Assembly (NCBI RefSeq): GCF_900155865.1
Contig: NZ_LT707006.1
Location: 2,396,577 to 2,460,576 of the forward strand
Direction: 5' to 3'
DNA: 64,000 nucleotides
Source of the DNA: Bacteroides bouchesdurhonensis
GTDB taxonomy: Bacteria > Bacteroidota > Bacteroidia > Bacteroidales > Bacteroidaceae
A program made the position numbers and the translations under genes. The notes under the pieces are model-generated. The model saw only the letters and a list, made by a program, of their open reading frames with translations. It was not told the DNA's origin and ran no database searches. How positions within the stretch are numbered: the stretch's first letter is position 1; every line of letters starts with the position of its first letter. Below are positions 29,693 through 38,664 of this stretch, one piece after another.

Positions 29693-29726
29693 TTTGAGTG
29701 AAATCAATTACTAAGTGTTATCTTTG
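29693..29726 (+). promoter_or_regulatory. promoter of the ToxR-like regulator gene
   Basis: -33 TTTG (29693-29696), 22-bp spacer, -7 TATCTTTG (29719-29726). The start codon follows 29 bases later. This promoter lacks the TGGTC repeat, so the regulator may have basal expression in addition to a possible long transcript from module a. Confidence 0.65.
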
Positions 29727-29755
29727 CGGTACAAATAGCGTAATTTTAGAACATT

Positions 29756-30799
29756 ATGAAACATACGAAAATTATTCTGTTATCTGTAATAATCTGTATA
29801 GGAGGGATTTTCTTCTTTAGTATCGGCAGAATTACTTATGAATCTAAGAAGTCTCAGACTAAGGAAAAGGCAAGAGAAGCATTTTTTAAGGCATTAGAAC
29901 AGGAATTAAAAGGTAGAAATTCTGATAGTAACAATTTGTTCTTTTTTGATATAAAACCGACTTTAAATGCAAATATTCCAGATTCTGTTTGTATTCAGGA
30001 TTCAGTTGGAAAACACTGGTATAGATTAGATCCTAAAAAGCATTTTATGAATATAACTGATGATGTAAATTTACGTTTTATGCATTCTATAACATTTGAT
30101 AAAAATCCGATTATTCTTGATTCATTAAATAATATTTGGAAGAAATATTTATTGAAATCTGATATTTCTCTTAAGTCTGCATTGTGTCTTTCAGTTACAG
30201 GCAGAGATGGTGAGATTAACTCAAAAATGACCTCTCATAGTGAATGGTGTAATTCTTATAATCTGATGTTTACTACTTATATAGGTTATGCCTGTGAAAT
30301 TGAGATAATAGGTTATCTTGATTATTCTTTGTGGCACATATGGCACATGATATACAAAGAAATTTTATTAGATTTACTGCTATATCTTGTTATGGTATAT
30401 GGTCTTTATAAGATTTCTATCATTATTATTATGAAGATAAAAGTGATGAGACAAAAGGAAATTATAATAGTACAGGGAGTAACCAATACTCCTGCTCGTT
30501 CTTATATGTTACATGATAAAATTATATTTTATGCAGAATTGCAAATAATAGAGAAGGAGGATGGGACACAAGAGAAACTTCAACATCAGACTAGTTTCTT
30601 ATTAGAGTTGTTTTTAAAGGCAAAAGATGATGGATATGTTTTAGAGGATAAAATTATTAAGGATAATTTGTGGCCTGACGGAAGTGGTAATCATGTTCGA
30701 CTTCATAAAGCTGTGGGACGACTACGTTCTTGCATTCATAAAATAGATTCTTCATTGGATATAAATAGGTGTGGAAGTGCATATCAATTACTCATATAG
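29756..30799 (+). CDS. transmembrane ToxR-like winged-helix regulator
   Basis: 347 aa. Membrane helix at residues about 7-25, a periplasmic domain (about 30-195) with two Cys (ALCLSV, EWCNSY) and no known fold, a second membrane helix (about 203-228), then a cytosolic C-terminal OmpR/ToxR-type winged helix (about 250-347) with LEDKIIKDNLWPDGSGNHVR, LHKAVGRLRSCIHKI and a terminal GSAYQLLI wing. There is no receiver or kinase domain, so it is a one-component membrane-bound activator. Its place at the head of the peptide locus and the 10-bp TGGTC direct repeats make it the best candidate to control them. Its ligand is unknown. Confidence 0.8.
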   Translation: MKHTKIILLSVIICIGGIFFFSIGRITYESKKSQTKEKAREAFFKALEQELKGRNSDSNNLFFFDIKPTLNANIPDSVCIQDSVGKHWYRLDPKKHFMNITDDVNLRFMHSITFDKNPIILDSLNNIWKKYLLKSDISLKSALCLSVTGRDGEINSKMTSHSEWCNSYNLMFTTYIGYACEIEIIGYLDYSLWHIWHMIYKEILLDLLLYLVMVYGLYKISIIIIMKIKVMRQKEIIIVQGVTNTPARSYMLHDKIIFYAELQIIEKEDGTQEKLQHQTSFLLELFLKAKDDGYVLEDKIIKDNLWPDGSGNHVRLHKAVGRLRSCIHKIDSSLDINRCGSAYQLLI

Positions 30800-30833
30800 T
30801 AATTTTTGTTTCATTCATCATGATAATAATAAT

Positions 30834-30924
30834 CGATGAAATCGCTATTTTTTTTCAAAAAAATAGCTGGTCCGAAATGGTCAGACTTTTTTCTTTGCAT
30901 TCTATTCTTTGTTTTTTATTTTTG
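30834..30924 (+). promoter_or_regulatory. control module copy b, upstream of NVEALA peptide 1
   Basis: CGATGAA box (30834), TGGTC at 30868-30872 and 30878-30882 in TGGTCCGAAATGGTCAG, -33 TTTG (30894-30897), 19-bp spacer, -7 TATTTTTG (30917-30924, perfect). The ATG at 30946 follows about 15 bases after the expected start site. The repeat ends 9 bases before the -33 box, an activator position. Confidence 0.8.
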
Positions 30925-30945
30925 CCCCATCATTTAATTTTATAG

Positions 30946-31188
30946 ATGAAAAATAATATGAAAAAACTGATTATTTTTATTATTTTCTTATGTGTTATTG
31001 CTGTTTGGACAACTAAAAGGTTTCACAAAGATGACATGAATCCATTAATTTTGAATAATGTGGAGGCTATAGCTAGTGATGAGAGTCCTAATATTGGGAG
31101 GTGTTATGGACAAGGCTCTATAGATTGTCCCGCGGGTAATCGTAAAGTTGAATATGTTGGTATTGGATACAGTCTTGAAATACAATAA
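30946..31188 (+). CDS. NVEALA-family exported peptide 1
   Basis: 80 aa (76 if the ATG at 30958 is used). Hydrophobic export signal (KKLIIFIIFLCVIAVW), then LNNVEAIA, the NVEALA motif of PF14055-type proteins, followed by a polar tail of about 37 residues with two Cys (RCYGQGSIDCPAG). The A-x-A at the end of the motif resembles a signal-peptidase site, so the tail is probably released or surface-exposed. Overlaps the start of the propeller gene, so the two are co-transcribed from module b. Confidence 0.85.
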   Translation: MKNNMKKLIIFIIFLCVIAVWTTKRFHKDDMNPLILNNVEAIASDESPNIGRCYGQGSIDCPAGNRKVEYVGIGYSLEIQ

Positions 31189-32233
31189 TATAAGTCTTTT
31201 ATTCCTTTTATTTTTAATTTCGTGTGGTACGAATAAGAAAGAATATGCAGAGAATGTATATCCTTATTCTAACTTTCCACAAGAAAAAGAAATTAAAGGA
31301 GAAGTCATAGAACTTGACTCTGTACTGCTTCGTTATCCATTCAGGATACATGTAGAGGGGGATAAGGTCATTATCATGGATTTACATGGTCCTGATTATT
31401 ATGGCCATCTATTTAAATATCCTAATTTTGAATATTTATGTTCCTTTGGAAAGCATGGTGACTCACCTACAGATATGCTTTCTATGGAAAATGTCCGGTT
31501 TGGTGAACATGCTGTGTGGACATTAGATGCAAATAAGAAAGAATTAACTAGGTTGGGGTTTTCTCCATCCTGTGATTCACTTCTTCGAGATGAAACGGTG
31601 ACATTGGATGGAGATTTATTAAGACCTCTTGAATTTGCTATATATAATGATACTACTTTCATTATTCCAGACTATTTAGGTGAAAAACGTTTATGTTGGG
31701 TTCATCGTAATGGAAGACTTATAAATAAGATAGGTGAAATACCGTCAGCTAATAAAGAGGCATTGCAAGATGCACGACCTGCTTTGGCTCAAGCATGGCG
31801 AAGTTTCTTGGATTATAATCCTAATAATGGCGTATTAGCAGCTGTTACTCAATTGGGAGAAGTCGTAGAAGTCTATAATTTAAAAGATACTACTCATATT
31901 GTTCGTATAGGTGAACATGGTGAACCTGAATTTCAAGTATCAGGTGGGTATGGAATACCTACAGGAATTATGGGATTTAGTGATGTACAAGTGACAGATA
32001 GTGCTATCTATACAGTATTTAGTGGTACTACTTTTAAAGAAATAGCAAGGAGTAGTGGTGCTTTGCCTAGTGGAGGAAAGTATATATATGTATTTACTCT
32101 TAAGGGAGAACCATTATGTAAATATATACTTGATCATTATATATCTGGTATTTGGGTTGATGAGATTAATAAAACAATAATCGCAACAGATGTAAATAAT
32201 GACCAACCAATAGTGAAATTTCGCTTTGGTTAA
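31154..32233 (+). CDS. TolB-like 6-bladed propeller lipoprotein
   Basis: 359 aa from the ATG at 31154; TTG codons at 31148 and 31175 are alternatives, the last giving the neatest lipoprotein signal (LLFLLFLISCGTNKKE, lipid Cys in ISC). The rest fits the TolB_like propeller family (PF15869): YPFRIHVEGDKVIIMDLHG, YLCSFGKHGDSPTDML, NNGVLAAVTQLGEVVEVYN, IYVFTLKGEPLCKYILD. Function of the family is unknown; binding of a peptide or sugar at the cell surface is plausible. The start lies inside NVEALA peptide 1. Confidence 0.85.
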   Translation: MLVLDTVLKYNNISLLFLLFLISCGTNKKEYAENVYPYSNFPQEKEIKGEVIELDSVLLRYPFRIHVEGDKVIIMDLHGPDYYGHLFKYPNFEYLCSFGKHGDSPTDMLSMENVRFGEHAVWTLDANKKELTRLGFSPSCDSLLRDETVTLDGDLLRPLEFAIYNDTTFIIPDYLGEKRLCWVHRNGRLINKIGEIPSANKEALQDARPALAQAWRSFLDYNPNNGVLAAVTQLGEVVEVYNLKDTTHIVRIGEHGEPEFQVSGGYGIPTGIMGFSDVQVTDSAIYTVFSGTTFKEIARSSGALPSGGKYIYVFTLKGEPLCKYILDHYISGIWVDEINKTIIATDVNNDQPIVKFRFG

Positions 32234-32271
32234 GAGTAGTAGATAATTAACTGGGTTTTTGAAAGGAGCAT

Positions 32272-32325
32272 AATGATGAGTCATGGGTGTTGCCGGATCT
32301 ATTTCACACTGTTGGCTCCTTTTTA
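32272..32325 (+). terminator. terminator after the first propeller gene
   Basis: Arms AAAGGAGC (32272-32279) and GCTCCTTT (32315-32322) pair perfectly across a long loop and are followed by TTT. Related in shape to the structure at 34834-34915. Confidence 0.6.
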
Positions 32326-32501
32326 AAGCATTGTAAATAACATGAAAATACTGATGTATAATGTTTGTCTTTTACATTAAAGTGATTGATAACTATTTAT
32401 ACATTCTAATTAAGAAAGTGGAATAAAAAAGGGTAGCTACGTGCTGCTTCCGGTGAAATGATATAAACGGAAACTTCATTGTTTAATTTAATTTTTTTTA
32501 T

Positions 32502-32771
32502 ATGAAACTCATATTAAAACTTACTTTTATAATAGGGCTGGCTCTATTTGCATTATTTAATGTATTTAATGCGAGAAATATTGATAGGATTTGTGATTTA
32601 ACTCTTTATAATGTTGAGTCATATGCAAATCCTGAAGATGAAAAAGTTTGTAAATGGAAAGTGATTGATTGTCCTGGAATTGGAACTGGAGATTATGAAG
32701 CATGTTTGGAAAATGGGGATGGTAATAATTGTTCCTGTGGTTCAGTAACAAGAGAATGTCCTAAAGACTAG
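32502..32771 (+). CDS. NVEALA-family exported peptide 2 (six Cys)
   Basis: 89 aa. N-terminal hydrophobic signal (KLTFIIGLALFALFNVF), then the variant motif LYNVESYA, and a 46-residue acidic tail with six Cys (EKVCKWKVIDC, YEACLENGDG, NNCSCGSVTRECPKD). The Cys density suggests disulfides in an exported product. A stem-loop separates it from the next propeller gene. No TGGTC control module lies directly upstream; the promoter was not identified. Confidence 0.8.
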   Translation: MKLILKLTFIIGLALFALFNVFNARNIDRICDLTLYNVESYANPEDEKVCKWKVIDCPGIGTGDYEACLENGDGNNCSCGSVTRECPKD

Positions 32772-32792
32772 GCAAGTTTGAAAGTCCTTATA

Positions 32793-32847
32793 AACATAGA
32801 AATATGATATGGAATATTAATGTTTGTATCATTATTTCTATGTTTTC
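32793..32847 (+). terminator. stem-loop between peptide 2 and its propeller gene
   Basis: AACATAGAAATATGATA (32793-32809) pairs with TATCATTATTTCTATGTT (32827-32844, one bulge), followed by TTC. It ends 19 bases before the propeller ATG. Likely a partial terminator or RNA-stability element that lets the peptide be made in excess over the lipoprotein. Confidence 0.65.
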
Positions 32848-32865
32848 TTAATTTAAAATTATATT

Positions 32866-33990
32866 ATGAAGATAAAATATTTCTTGTTATTGGTGGTTTT
32901 TGTAATGTCGTGTACTAATACTGAAACAGAGTTTACTTCTATTGTCGATGATAAATCTATAAAAATAGAAGAGGATAAAACATTAATGTCATCAGTTGTG
33001 AAAATTGACAATATTATTCCTCTTGAAACAACCGATTCTTGTTTGATAGGTCAGATTGATAAAATAGTAAAAAAGAATGGAAATATATATGTAAAATCAA
33101 CAAATAAATCTCTATTTTCTTTTTCAGAGACGGGTAAGTTTTTATGTAGCATAGGGAATTTGGGAATAGGTCCTGAAGAATATTCCATAATTTTGGATTT
33201 TGATGTAGATACAGAAAATGTTTATGTTTTGACTACTCAAAAGATACAGATCTATTCTTTATCTGGTAAATTTGTTAAGTCAATACCTTTAACATTTAAT
33301 GCTTCTGGTTTCCATGTTTTAGATGGTTGTATATTATTATTTGTTTTAGGTGATAATTACGTAATACATATTGTTGATTTAGATGGAAATACGATACAAA
33401 AAACATTAAAAAGAAATCAAGCTTTAAGGTTATGTAAGACTATTCCTTTTGTGAGTTATACTAATAAATATTTGTTGTTTGCTCAGGGACGCTCTAATGA
33501 TATATTAACATATGATGTTGAAAAAAAGAGTTTTGGTAATATGACTTACTTCTCATCTTCTGATAATTTGTCTATACAGGATGAGAACTCATTTTTAGAA
33601 TCTAATATTGGTAAAAGAATGAGACTTAATAATTATAAAACCTATTTTGATGGTCTCTCTTCTTCTGAAGAATATGTTTACTTTGCTTCAATTGATGATA
33701 ATAAAGTCGTTTTATGGATTAAAGATCTTACTTCGCAGAAAGTTAATGCATACTTATTTTCTTCTTTAGTAAATGATTTGACTTTTGTTAGTGCAGATTC
33801 TTTCTTTTATGATAATATAAAAAGTGAAAAATCTTTTTTGTCTTATGTGATGCCTTATCAAATAGTCGAAGGATTGGAAAAAAATATAAGCTATGCTAAT
33901 ACTGATTATTATTTAGAAATGCAAAAAGTAATAGAAAGTTTAGATGTTGAAGAAGCTAACCCTATTATTATCGAATATAATTTTAAATGA
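32866..33990 (+). CDS. 6-bladed beta-propeller lipoprotein (DUF5128-like)
   Basis: 374 aa with a lipoprotein signal (FLLLVVFVMSCTNTE, lipid Cys16). The N-terminal strand KIDNIIPLETTDSCLIGQID and the repeats IYSLSGKFVKSI, GNLGIGPEEYS and HIVDLDGNTIQKTL are typical of the Bacteroidetes 6-bladed propeller family. It ends NPIIIEYNFK, overlapping the start of the thioredoxin-like gene by 4 bases. Partner of peptide 2. Confidence 0.85.
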   Translation: MKIKYFLLLVVFVMSCTNTETEFTSIVDDKSIKIEEDKTLMSSVVKIDNIIPLETTDSCLIGQIDKIVKKNGNIYVKSTNKSLFSFSETGKFLCSIGNLGIGPEEYSIILDFDVDTENVYVLTTQKIQIYSLSGKFVKSIPLTFNASGFHVLDGCILLFVLGDNYVIHIVDLDGNTIQKTLKRNQALRLCKTIPFVSYTNKYLLFAQGRSNDILTYDVEKKSFGNMTYFSSSDNLSIQDENSFLESNIGKRMRLNNYKTYFDGLSSSEEYVYFASIDDNKVVLWIKDLTSQKVNAYLFSSLVNDLTFVSADSFFYDNIKSEKSFLSYVMPYQIVEGLEKNISYANTDYYLEMQKVIESLDVEEANPIIIEYNFK

Positions 33991-34562
33991 AAAACTGGTT
34001 TTATATATCATTGATAATTATTTCATTAGTAATTGTTATACAAACTTCTGTTATTAAATATAAGCTTGAAGATCAGGTTTGGAAATTAAATTCAGCATTC
34101 CTAGAAAATAAATTTAGATTATCAGATATTACAGAAAATCAACTTTTAGCTTTAAATACTGAAGGCTTCTCTTTATCTGATTCTATTAGAAAAATTATTC
34201 CTGATAATGCGTGTGTATTACGATTACATACCGGAGTTTGTTTGAGTTGTTATGCAGAGAATCTATTAAGATTAAAAAAAATGTTAGATAGCCAGAAGAA
34301 AATAAAGCTATTTGTACTTGGTTCTTATAGTTTTGAAGCAACATTAAAAGAAGAGTTGTCTGCAATTAATTGCAGGAATGTTGAGTTTGTAAATATTTCA
34401 ACTTTAGAAATAATTCCAGCTGATGAATCTGGACAACCATATTTGTTTGTTTTGAACGAAAATGGTCTAATAAATAATTTGTTTTTTTGTCAAAAGGCAG
34501 AATATGATTCCCTTGAAGGATTTTTGCATTCTATTGAAAGAATTAATGGATCTCAAAAATAG
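33987..34562 (+). CDS. membrane-anchored thioredoxin-like protein
   Basis: 191 aa. One N-terminal membrane helix (FYISLIIISLVIVIQT), then a periplasmic domain with LRLHTGVCLSCYAENLLRL, where C85-x-x-C88 stands at the position of a thioredoxin active site, and LFVLNENGLINNLFF near the end. Looks like a short TlpA-type redox protein without DUF1573. Translationally coupled to the preceding propeller (ATGA overlap). Could form or reduce disulfides in the Cys-rich peptide; inference. Confidence 0.7.
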   Translation: MKNWFYISLIIISLVIVIQTSVIKYKLEDQVWKLNSAFLENKFRLSDITENQLLALNTEGFSLSDSIRKIIPDNACVLRLHTGVCLSCYAENLLRLKKMLDSQKKIKLFVLGSYSFEATLKEELSAINCRNVEFVNISTLEIIPADESGQPYLFVLNENGLINNLFFCQKAEYDSLEGFLHSIERINGSQK

Positions 34563-34658
34563 TTTGTTATGGGTATAAAAATAGTTTTTGGATATAGATA
34601 GATGGCATATTTCATAGATATAGTATAAGTATATTAATTTATAGTTATTTAAATATGT

Positions 34659-34749
34659 CGATGAAATGGGGGATTTTTAGATAAAAAGCGTTTGGTCCGA
34701 ATTGGTCAGGCTTATTCTTTGGTATTCGTAATTTTATCCCCTAAATTTG
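34659..34749 (+). promoter_or_regulatory. control module copy c (orphan)
   Basis: CGATGAAATG (34659-34668), TGGTC at 34693-34697 and 34703-34707 (middle CGAAT, followed by AG), -33 TTTG (34718-34721), 20-bp spacer, -7 TAAATTTG (34742-34749, perfect). No ORF follows; a structured terminator-like element lies at 34834-34915. Confidence 0.8.
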
Positions 34750-34756
34750 CATTCAT

Positions 34757-34917
34757 AGAAGATATGATATTCGTATAATTTAATTTCTGAGGGTATATTG
34801 AAAATTGTAAATTCTATAATTTTTTAGTTTTTTAAAGAAAAGGGGGCTGTTTGTTACCATTGATTGGGAAAGTAATGGTAGTATTCAGTTTGCTCCTTTT
34901 CTTTTGTAATTACTCCA
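34757..34917 (+). ncRNA. candidate small RNA or remnant leader from module c
   Basis: A transcript from module c would start near 34757 and meet a strong structure: AAAGAAAAGG.. (34834) pairs with ..CCTTTTCTTT (ending 34915), enclosing TACCATT-N12-AATGGTA. No reading frame longer than a few codons lies between. Either a regulated RNA of about 160 nt or what is left of a deleted peptide cassette. Confidence 0.35.
34834..34917 (+). terminator. long stem-loop, terminator-like
   Basis: Outer arms AAAGAAAAGGGGGC and GCTCCTTTTCTTT (bulged) with an inner perfect 7-bp hairpin TACCATT/AATGGTA, followed by TG. The outer arms resemble the structure after the first propeller gene. Confidence 0.55.
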
Positions 34918-35088
34918 CATATGTAATATACAAACAGGAGAGAAATGCAGTTGTTATATTAAATACTTTAAGAGGATGAGTATCTACAGTTTGTAATTGA
35001 AAAGAGTTTTAGGGTAGACGGTCTATCAAAAACTTGTTCGACTACGAGGGAAAATGCAATAAAATCCGGAAAATATTCGAAGAAAGGA

Positions 35089-35179
35089 CGATGAAAAGGA
35101 GATTTTCATCTATAAATATGGTTGGTCCGAAATGGTCAGCAACATTATTTTGCATTTTCGTTTTTATCCCCTACTTTTA
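35089..35179 (+). promoter_or_regulatory. control module copy d
   Basis: CGATGAAAAG (35089), TGGTCCGAAATGGTCAG (35123-35139), -33 TTTG (35149-35152), 19-bp spacer, -7 TACTTTTA (35172-35179, last base off consensus). The repeat is flanked by GTTG...CAAC. The next gene begins about 370 bases downstream at 35550. Confidence 0.8.
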
Positions 35180-35189
35180 CCACTGAAAA

Positions 35190-35549
35190 AATTAAAAGTC
35201 GTTGAAGTATAGATATTGCAAGAAGGATAATTATTAAATCTGATATTGTATTATGTGGTAAAAGTGTAATTCAGTTATATAATGGATGAAGCTACAAAAA
35301 TAAAAATATTAATGATCTCAATCTAAATTTCATGTGAACTAAAAAAGAGTATTAATATGATTAAAAAAGATACAGAATGATTACTTGTTTAAATCTTACT
35401 GGATTATTGGTATCACCTGTTCCAGTATCCTTATGAGAAAGGTAGAAAATAAATATAAAAAAGAGAAGTGAAAAGAATCAGACTTTATTTAAAAATAAAT
35501 CAAATTTTTTTTCTTCTCTTTTTGGGATTGCCAAATATTATGCTTTTAT
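35190..35549. other. AT-rich leader without recognised gene
   Basis: Between module d and the broken propeller gene. By analogy with other cassettes a peptide gene would be expected here, but only short broken frames are visible; no NVEALA motif is readable. Confidence 0.5.
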
Positions 35550-36587
35550 ATGAAAACAAATATATGTATATTTATTCTTGTTTGTCTTTTAGCTAGCTGC
35601 CAAGAAAAAAAGAAAGATAATCTTCAAGTACCTGTGAAAGAAATGGTGTGTGAATGCCAGAAAGAAATACAATGCTGTGATTCAGTGGAAATTTCTCAGG
35701 TTTTTCGTTTATATCATTGGAAGATTATGGATGATAAAATTGTTTTTTGTTCTAATAATTTAGATGATTTTATTTCTGTCTATTCTTATCCTCAACTAAA
35801 ATTCCTATATAGTTTTGGGAAAACAGGTCAAGGACCCGGTGAATTTGTTACAAAAAATTAGGGGAATAATAAAGAACCCGGTTTTATTACTTTATATGAT
35901 ATAATGAAAAGTTCTTTATACAAATATAAAATTGAAAATAGTGAGTTTGCTTTAGAATGTAAATATTCGCTACTTAAAGATGACGATAATCTTTGCAGAC
36001 CGTTTACAAAAATTATTCAAATGAATGATTCTGTTTTCATTATGAAAGAAGATGGAAGAGATACAAAACTCCATTTAGCTAATTTGAGGAATCAACAAGA
36101 TTATGATACTTACCAGTGCACGCTTAGAGAGCAATGTGCACTTAGGAAAGGAGAAAGTGTATCATATACTGCTTTTAACTACGATTTTGATGTAATAGGA
36201 AATCATATTTTGTTAGCTTATAATTATATAGATAGATTAGAATTATTACATTTAAATGAAGGAAATAAGATAGTACCACAGCTTATTCTAGGCTCGGATG
36301 AAGATCAAATGGATTCGCCTGATCCTGATCTAAAATGTTATTTTCTAGATATAGGTTCATATGATAACTTATTTTTGTGTTTAAAGACTAAAAATGGAGT
36401 AGAGGAAGAAGGTAATGTCATCTGTATTTTTGATATAGATGGTAATTATAAGTCTCAAATTATATTAGATCAATGTGTGAGTTCAATTGATATCGATAAA
36501 ATGGGAACCCTTGTTGCTTATAAAGAAAAGGTTGATTCGTCTACATTTTATCGTTATAATTTGAAAAAGATACTTAATGACATATAA
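35550..36587 (+). pseudogene. 6-bladed propeller lipoprotein gene with an in-frame amber codon
   Basis: First part 35550-35861: lipoprotein signal (FILVCLLASCQEKKKD) and SYPQLKFLYSFGKTGQGPGE. TAG at 35859-35861 follows FVTKN, then the same frame continues GNNKEPGFITLYDIMKSSLY to the stop at 36585. Together 345 codons, full length for the TolB_like family. A single nonsense change separates the halves. It would give only a short lipoprotein unless the amber codon is read through. Confidence 0.75.
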
Positions 36588-36654
36588 GATCAGGTTACGT
36601 TCGATTTGTAGATATTAATCCGGAAAAGATATATTAGATATTGATGAGAAAAAG

Positions 36655-38664
36655 ATGGTAAAACGGTATGGATTTCATATTGTTTTTGTAGTATTGCTAA
36701 TCGTGTTGGGATGGCAAATTATGGATTTATTGACAACTGAAAAGGTTGAACCAATATCTCCATTGGAAGTTTCTTTGCAGTTGGCCGGTGATAATAGATA
36801 TGAATTGGAGAAAGTACTTCGTTATTACCAAAAAAATCCGTCTGATAGTCTGAAATATAAGGCAGCTTGTTTCTTGATTGAGAATTTACCTTATTATAAG
36901 TATTCTACCGGAGAACAACTGGAGAACTATAAAATGTATTACGTCTGGTTGAAAACTTATCCCAAAAGGGCACCGGAGGAGATTGCTGATTCTGTGAAAA
37001 AGGTATTTGGACCGATTGGACAACTGGAAAAAAAATGTGATGTAATGGAAGTTGATTCCGCTTATTTGTGTAATAATATAGAATGGGCATTTAAAGTATG
37101 GCAGGAGCAGCCTTGGAACAAGCATGTGACATTTGATGCTTTTTGTGAATATATATTGCCGTATCGTATTGATGATGAACCTTTGACTTATTGGCGTGAA
37201 GAGTACTATGAGAAATATAATCCATTGCTTGATTCATTGCGTATGTCAGATAAGTTGGATAAGGAGAATCCCATTGTTGCTGCAAACTATTTGATTAGTA
37301 GGTTACCGGATAAATTTCGGCGTAACTCTACAGTTGCTCCATATCCTTTTGGACATATAGGACCGAAATTTGTTCCTAATATGACGGGCACTTGTCGGGA
37401 TCGTACCGATTTTGGAATGTACCTGCTTCGGGCTTTGGGTATTCCTTGTGCAATAGATTTTATTTTAGGGTGTGATCTTGCAAATGCAGGGCATTTTTGG
37501 CTGACAGCATGGGATCAGAATGGGAGAGATTGTAAAACGGAGTTTCCGGGTTCTTTTGTGTATACTTGTAAGGATGATTGGTACAATAATGACGATGCGG
37601 TAAAAGTCTATCGTTCTACGTTTAGTGTAAATAGAGAGTTATACAATGAGATGGCCGAGCTCACTCTTGATCTATATCCTTTTTGGAAGCTTCCGAAGTT
37701 TAAAGATGTGACTTATTCTTATGCCCGGTATTATATGGGGCAACTACGAATACCATCGTCTAAAATAGATAAGGATAAAGCAAAAGGAAAAATAGCCTAT
37801 TTATGTATTACCGATCGTGACAGATGGGTGCCGGTGGATTGGACAGAATATGACGCGAACAAATTGGAATTTAGAGATATTAGAAAAGGAGCAGTCCTGC
37901 GTGTCGGCACTTATGAAAAAGGGAAACTATCTTTTATCACTGATCCTTTCTATATAGATAGGATGAGCAATAAGTTACATTTTTATTCGTGTGAGGATGA
38001 AACGGAAGATGTAGTGCTATATGCAAAGTTCCCAATTGAAAAGGAGAATTTATTTAGGGAACGATTAATTGGTGGTGTGTTTGAGGGCAGCAACAAGGCT
38101 GATTTTTCAGAAAAAGATACTTTGTTTATGATTCAAAGTAAACCTAACCGGATGTATACATCTGTAAAAAGTTGGAGTAACAAGAAATATAGATATATAA
38201 GATATTACGGATATAAAAAGACACATTGCCAGATTGCTGAGATTGCTTTTTATAATGTGAACGATACTGTTCCGTTGAAAGGGAATCCTATAGGTACTAG
38301 TGGCTGCTATCAACAAGATGGCAGCCATGAATATCCTAACGCTTTTGACGGGCAAACTTGGACATGTTTTGATTATTTGGAAGAAGATGGTGGTTGGACT
38401 GGTTTGGACCTGGGTGAACCAATGCAAGTGGATAGGATTGTTTATACTCCAGCAAATCGGGATAATTACATTCGTCCCGATGATATGTTTGAATTATCTT
38501 ATTGTGATGGTGACTGGAAATCGGCTGGTAAAATAAAGGCAACTACGGATTCTCTTGTTTATCGGAATGTTCCTCGAAATGCGGTTTTGTTATTGCGTAA
38601 TCTCACACGTGGGGTTCAGGAAAGAATTTTTGTATATGAAAATGGTCGTCAGGCATGGAAATAA
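36655..38664 (+). CDS. transglutaminase-like protein with C-terminal discoidin-like domain
   Basis: 669 aa. N-terminal membrane anchor (FHIVFVVLLIVLGWQIMDLL). Residues about 215-300 form a transglutaminase core: GTCRDRTDFGMYLLRALGIP with Cys247, and AGHFWLTAWDQNG with His280. A beta-rich middle follows, then a discoidin (F5/8 type C)-like domain (about 540-669: YPNAFDGQTWTCFDY, GWTGLDLGEPMQVDRIVYTP). Such proteins act as peptidases, cross-linkers or amidases in the envelope. Overlaps the glutaminase-like gene by 10 bases. Role in peptide maturation or tethering is inferred from context. Confidence 0.8.
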   Translation: MVKRYGFHIVFVVLLIVLGWQIMDLLTTEKVEPISPLEVSLQLAGDNRYELEKVLRYYQKNPSDSLKYKAACFLIENLPYYKYSTGEQLENYKMYYVWLKTYPKRAPEEIADSVKKVFGPIGQLEKKCDVMEVDSAYLCNNIEWAFKVWQEQPWNKHVTFDAFCEYILPYRIDDEPLTYWREEYYEKYNPLLDSLRMSDKLDKENPIVAANYLISRLPDKFRRNSTVAPYPFGHIGPKFVPNMTGTCRDRTDFGMYLLRALGIPCAIDFILGCDLANAGHFWLTAWDQNGRDCKTEFPGSFVYTCKDDWYNNDDAVKVYRSTFSVNRELYNEMAELTLDLYPFWKLPKFKDVTYSYARYYMGQLRIPSSKIDKDKAKGKIAYLCITDRDRWVPVDWTEYDANKLEFRDIRKGAVLRVGTYEKGKLSFITDPFYIDRMSNKLHFYSCEDETEDVVLYAKFPIEKENLFRERLIGGVFEGSNKADFSEKDTLFMIQSKPNRMYTSVKSWSNKKYRYIRYYGYKKTHCQIAEIAFYNVNDTVPLKGNPIGTSGCYQQDGSHEYPNAFDGQTWTCFDYLEEDGGWTGLDLGEPMQVDRIVYTPANRDNYIRPDDMFELSYCDGDWKSAGKIKATTDSLVYRNVPRNAVLLLRNLTRGVQERIFVYENGRQAWK

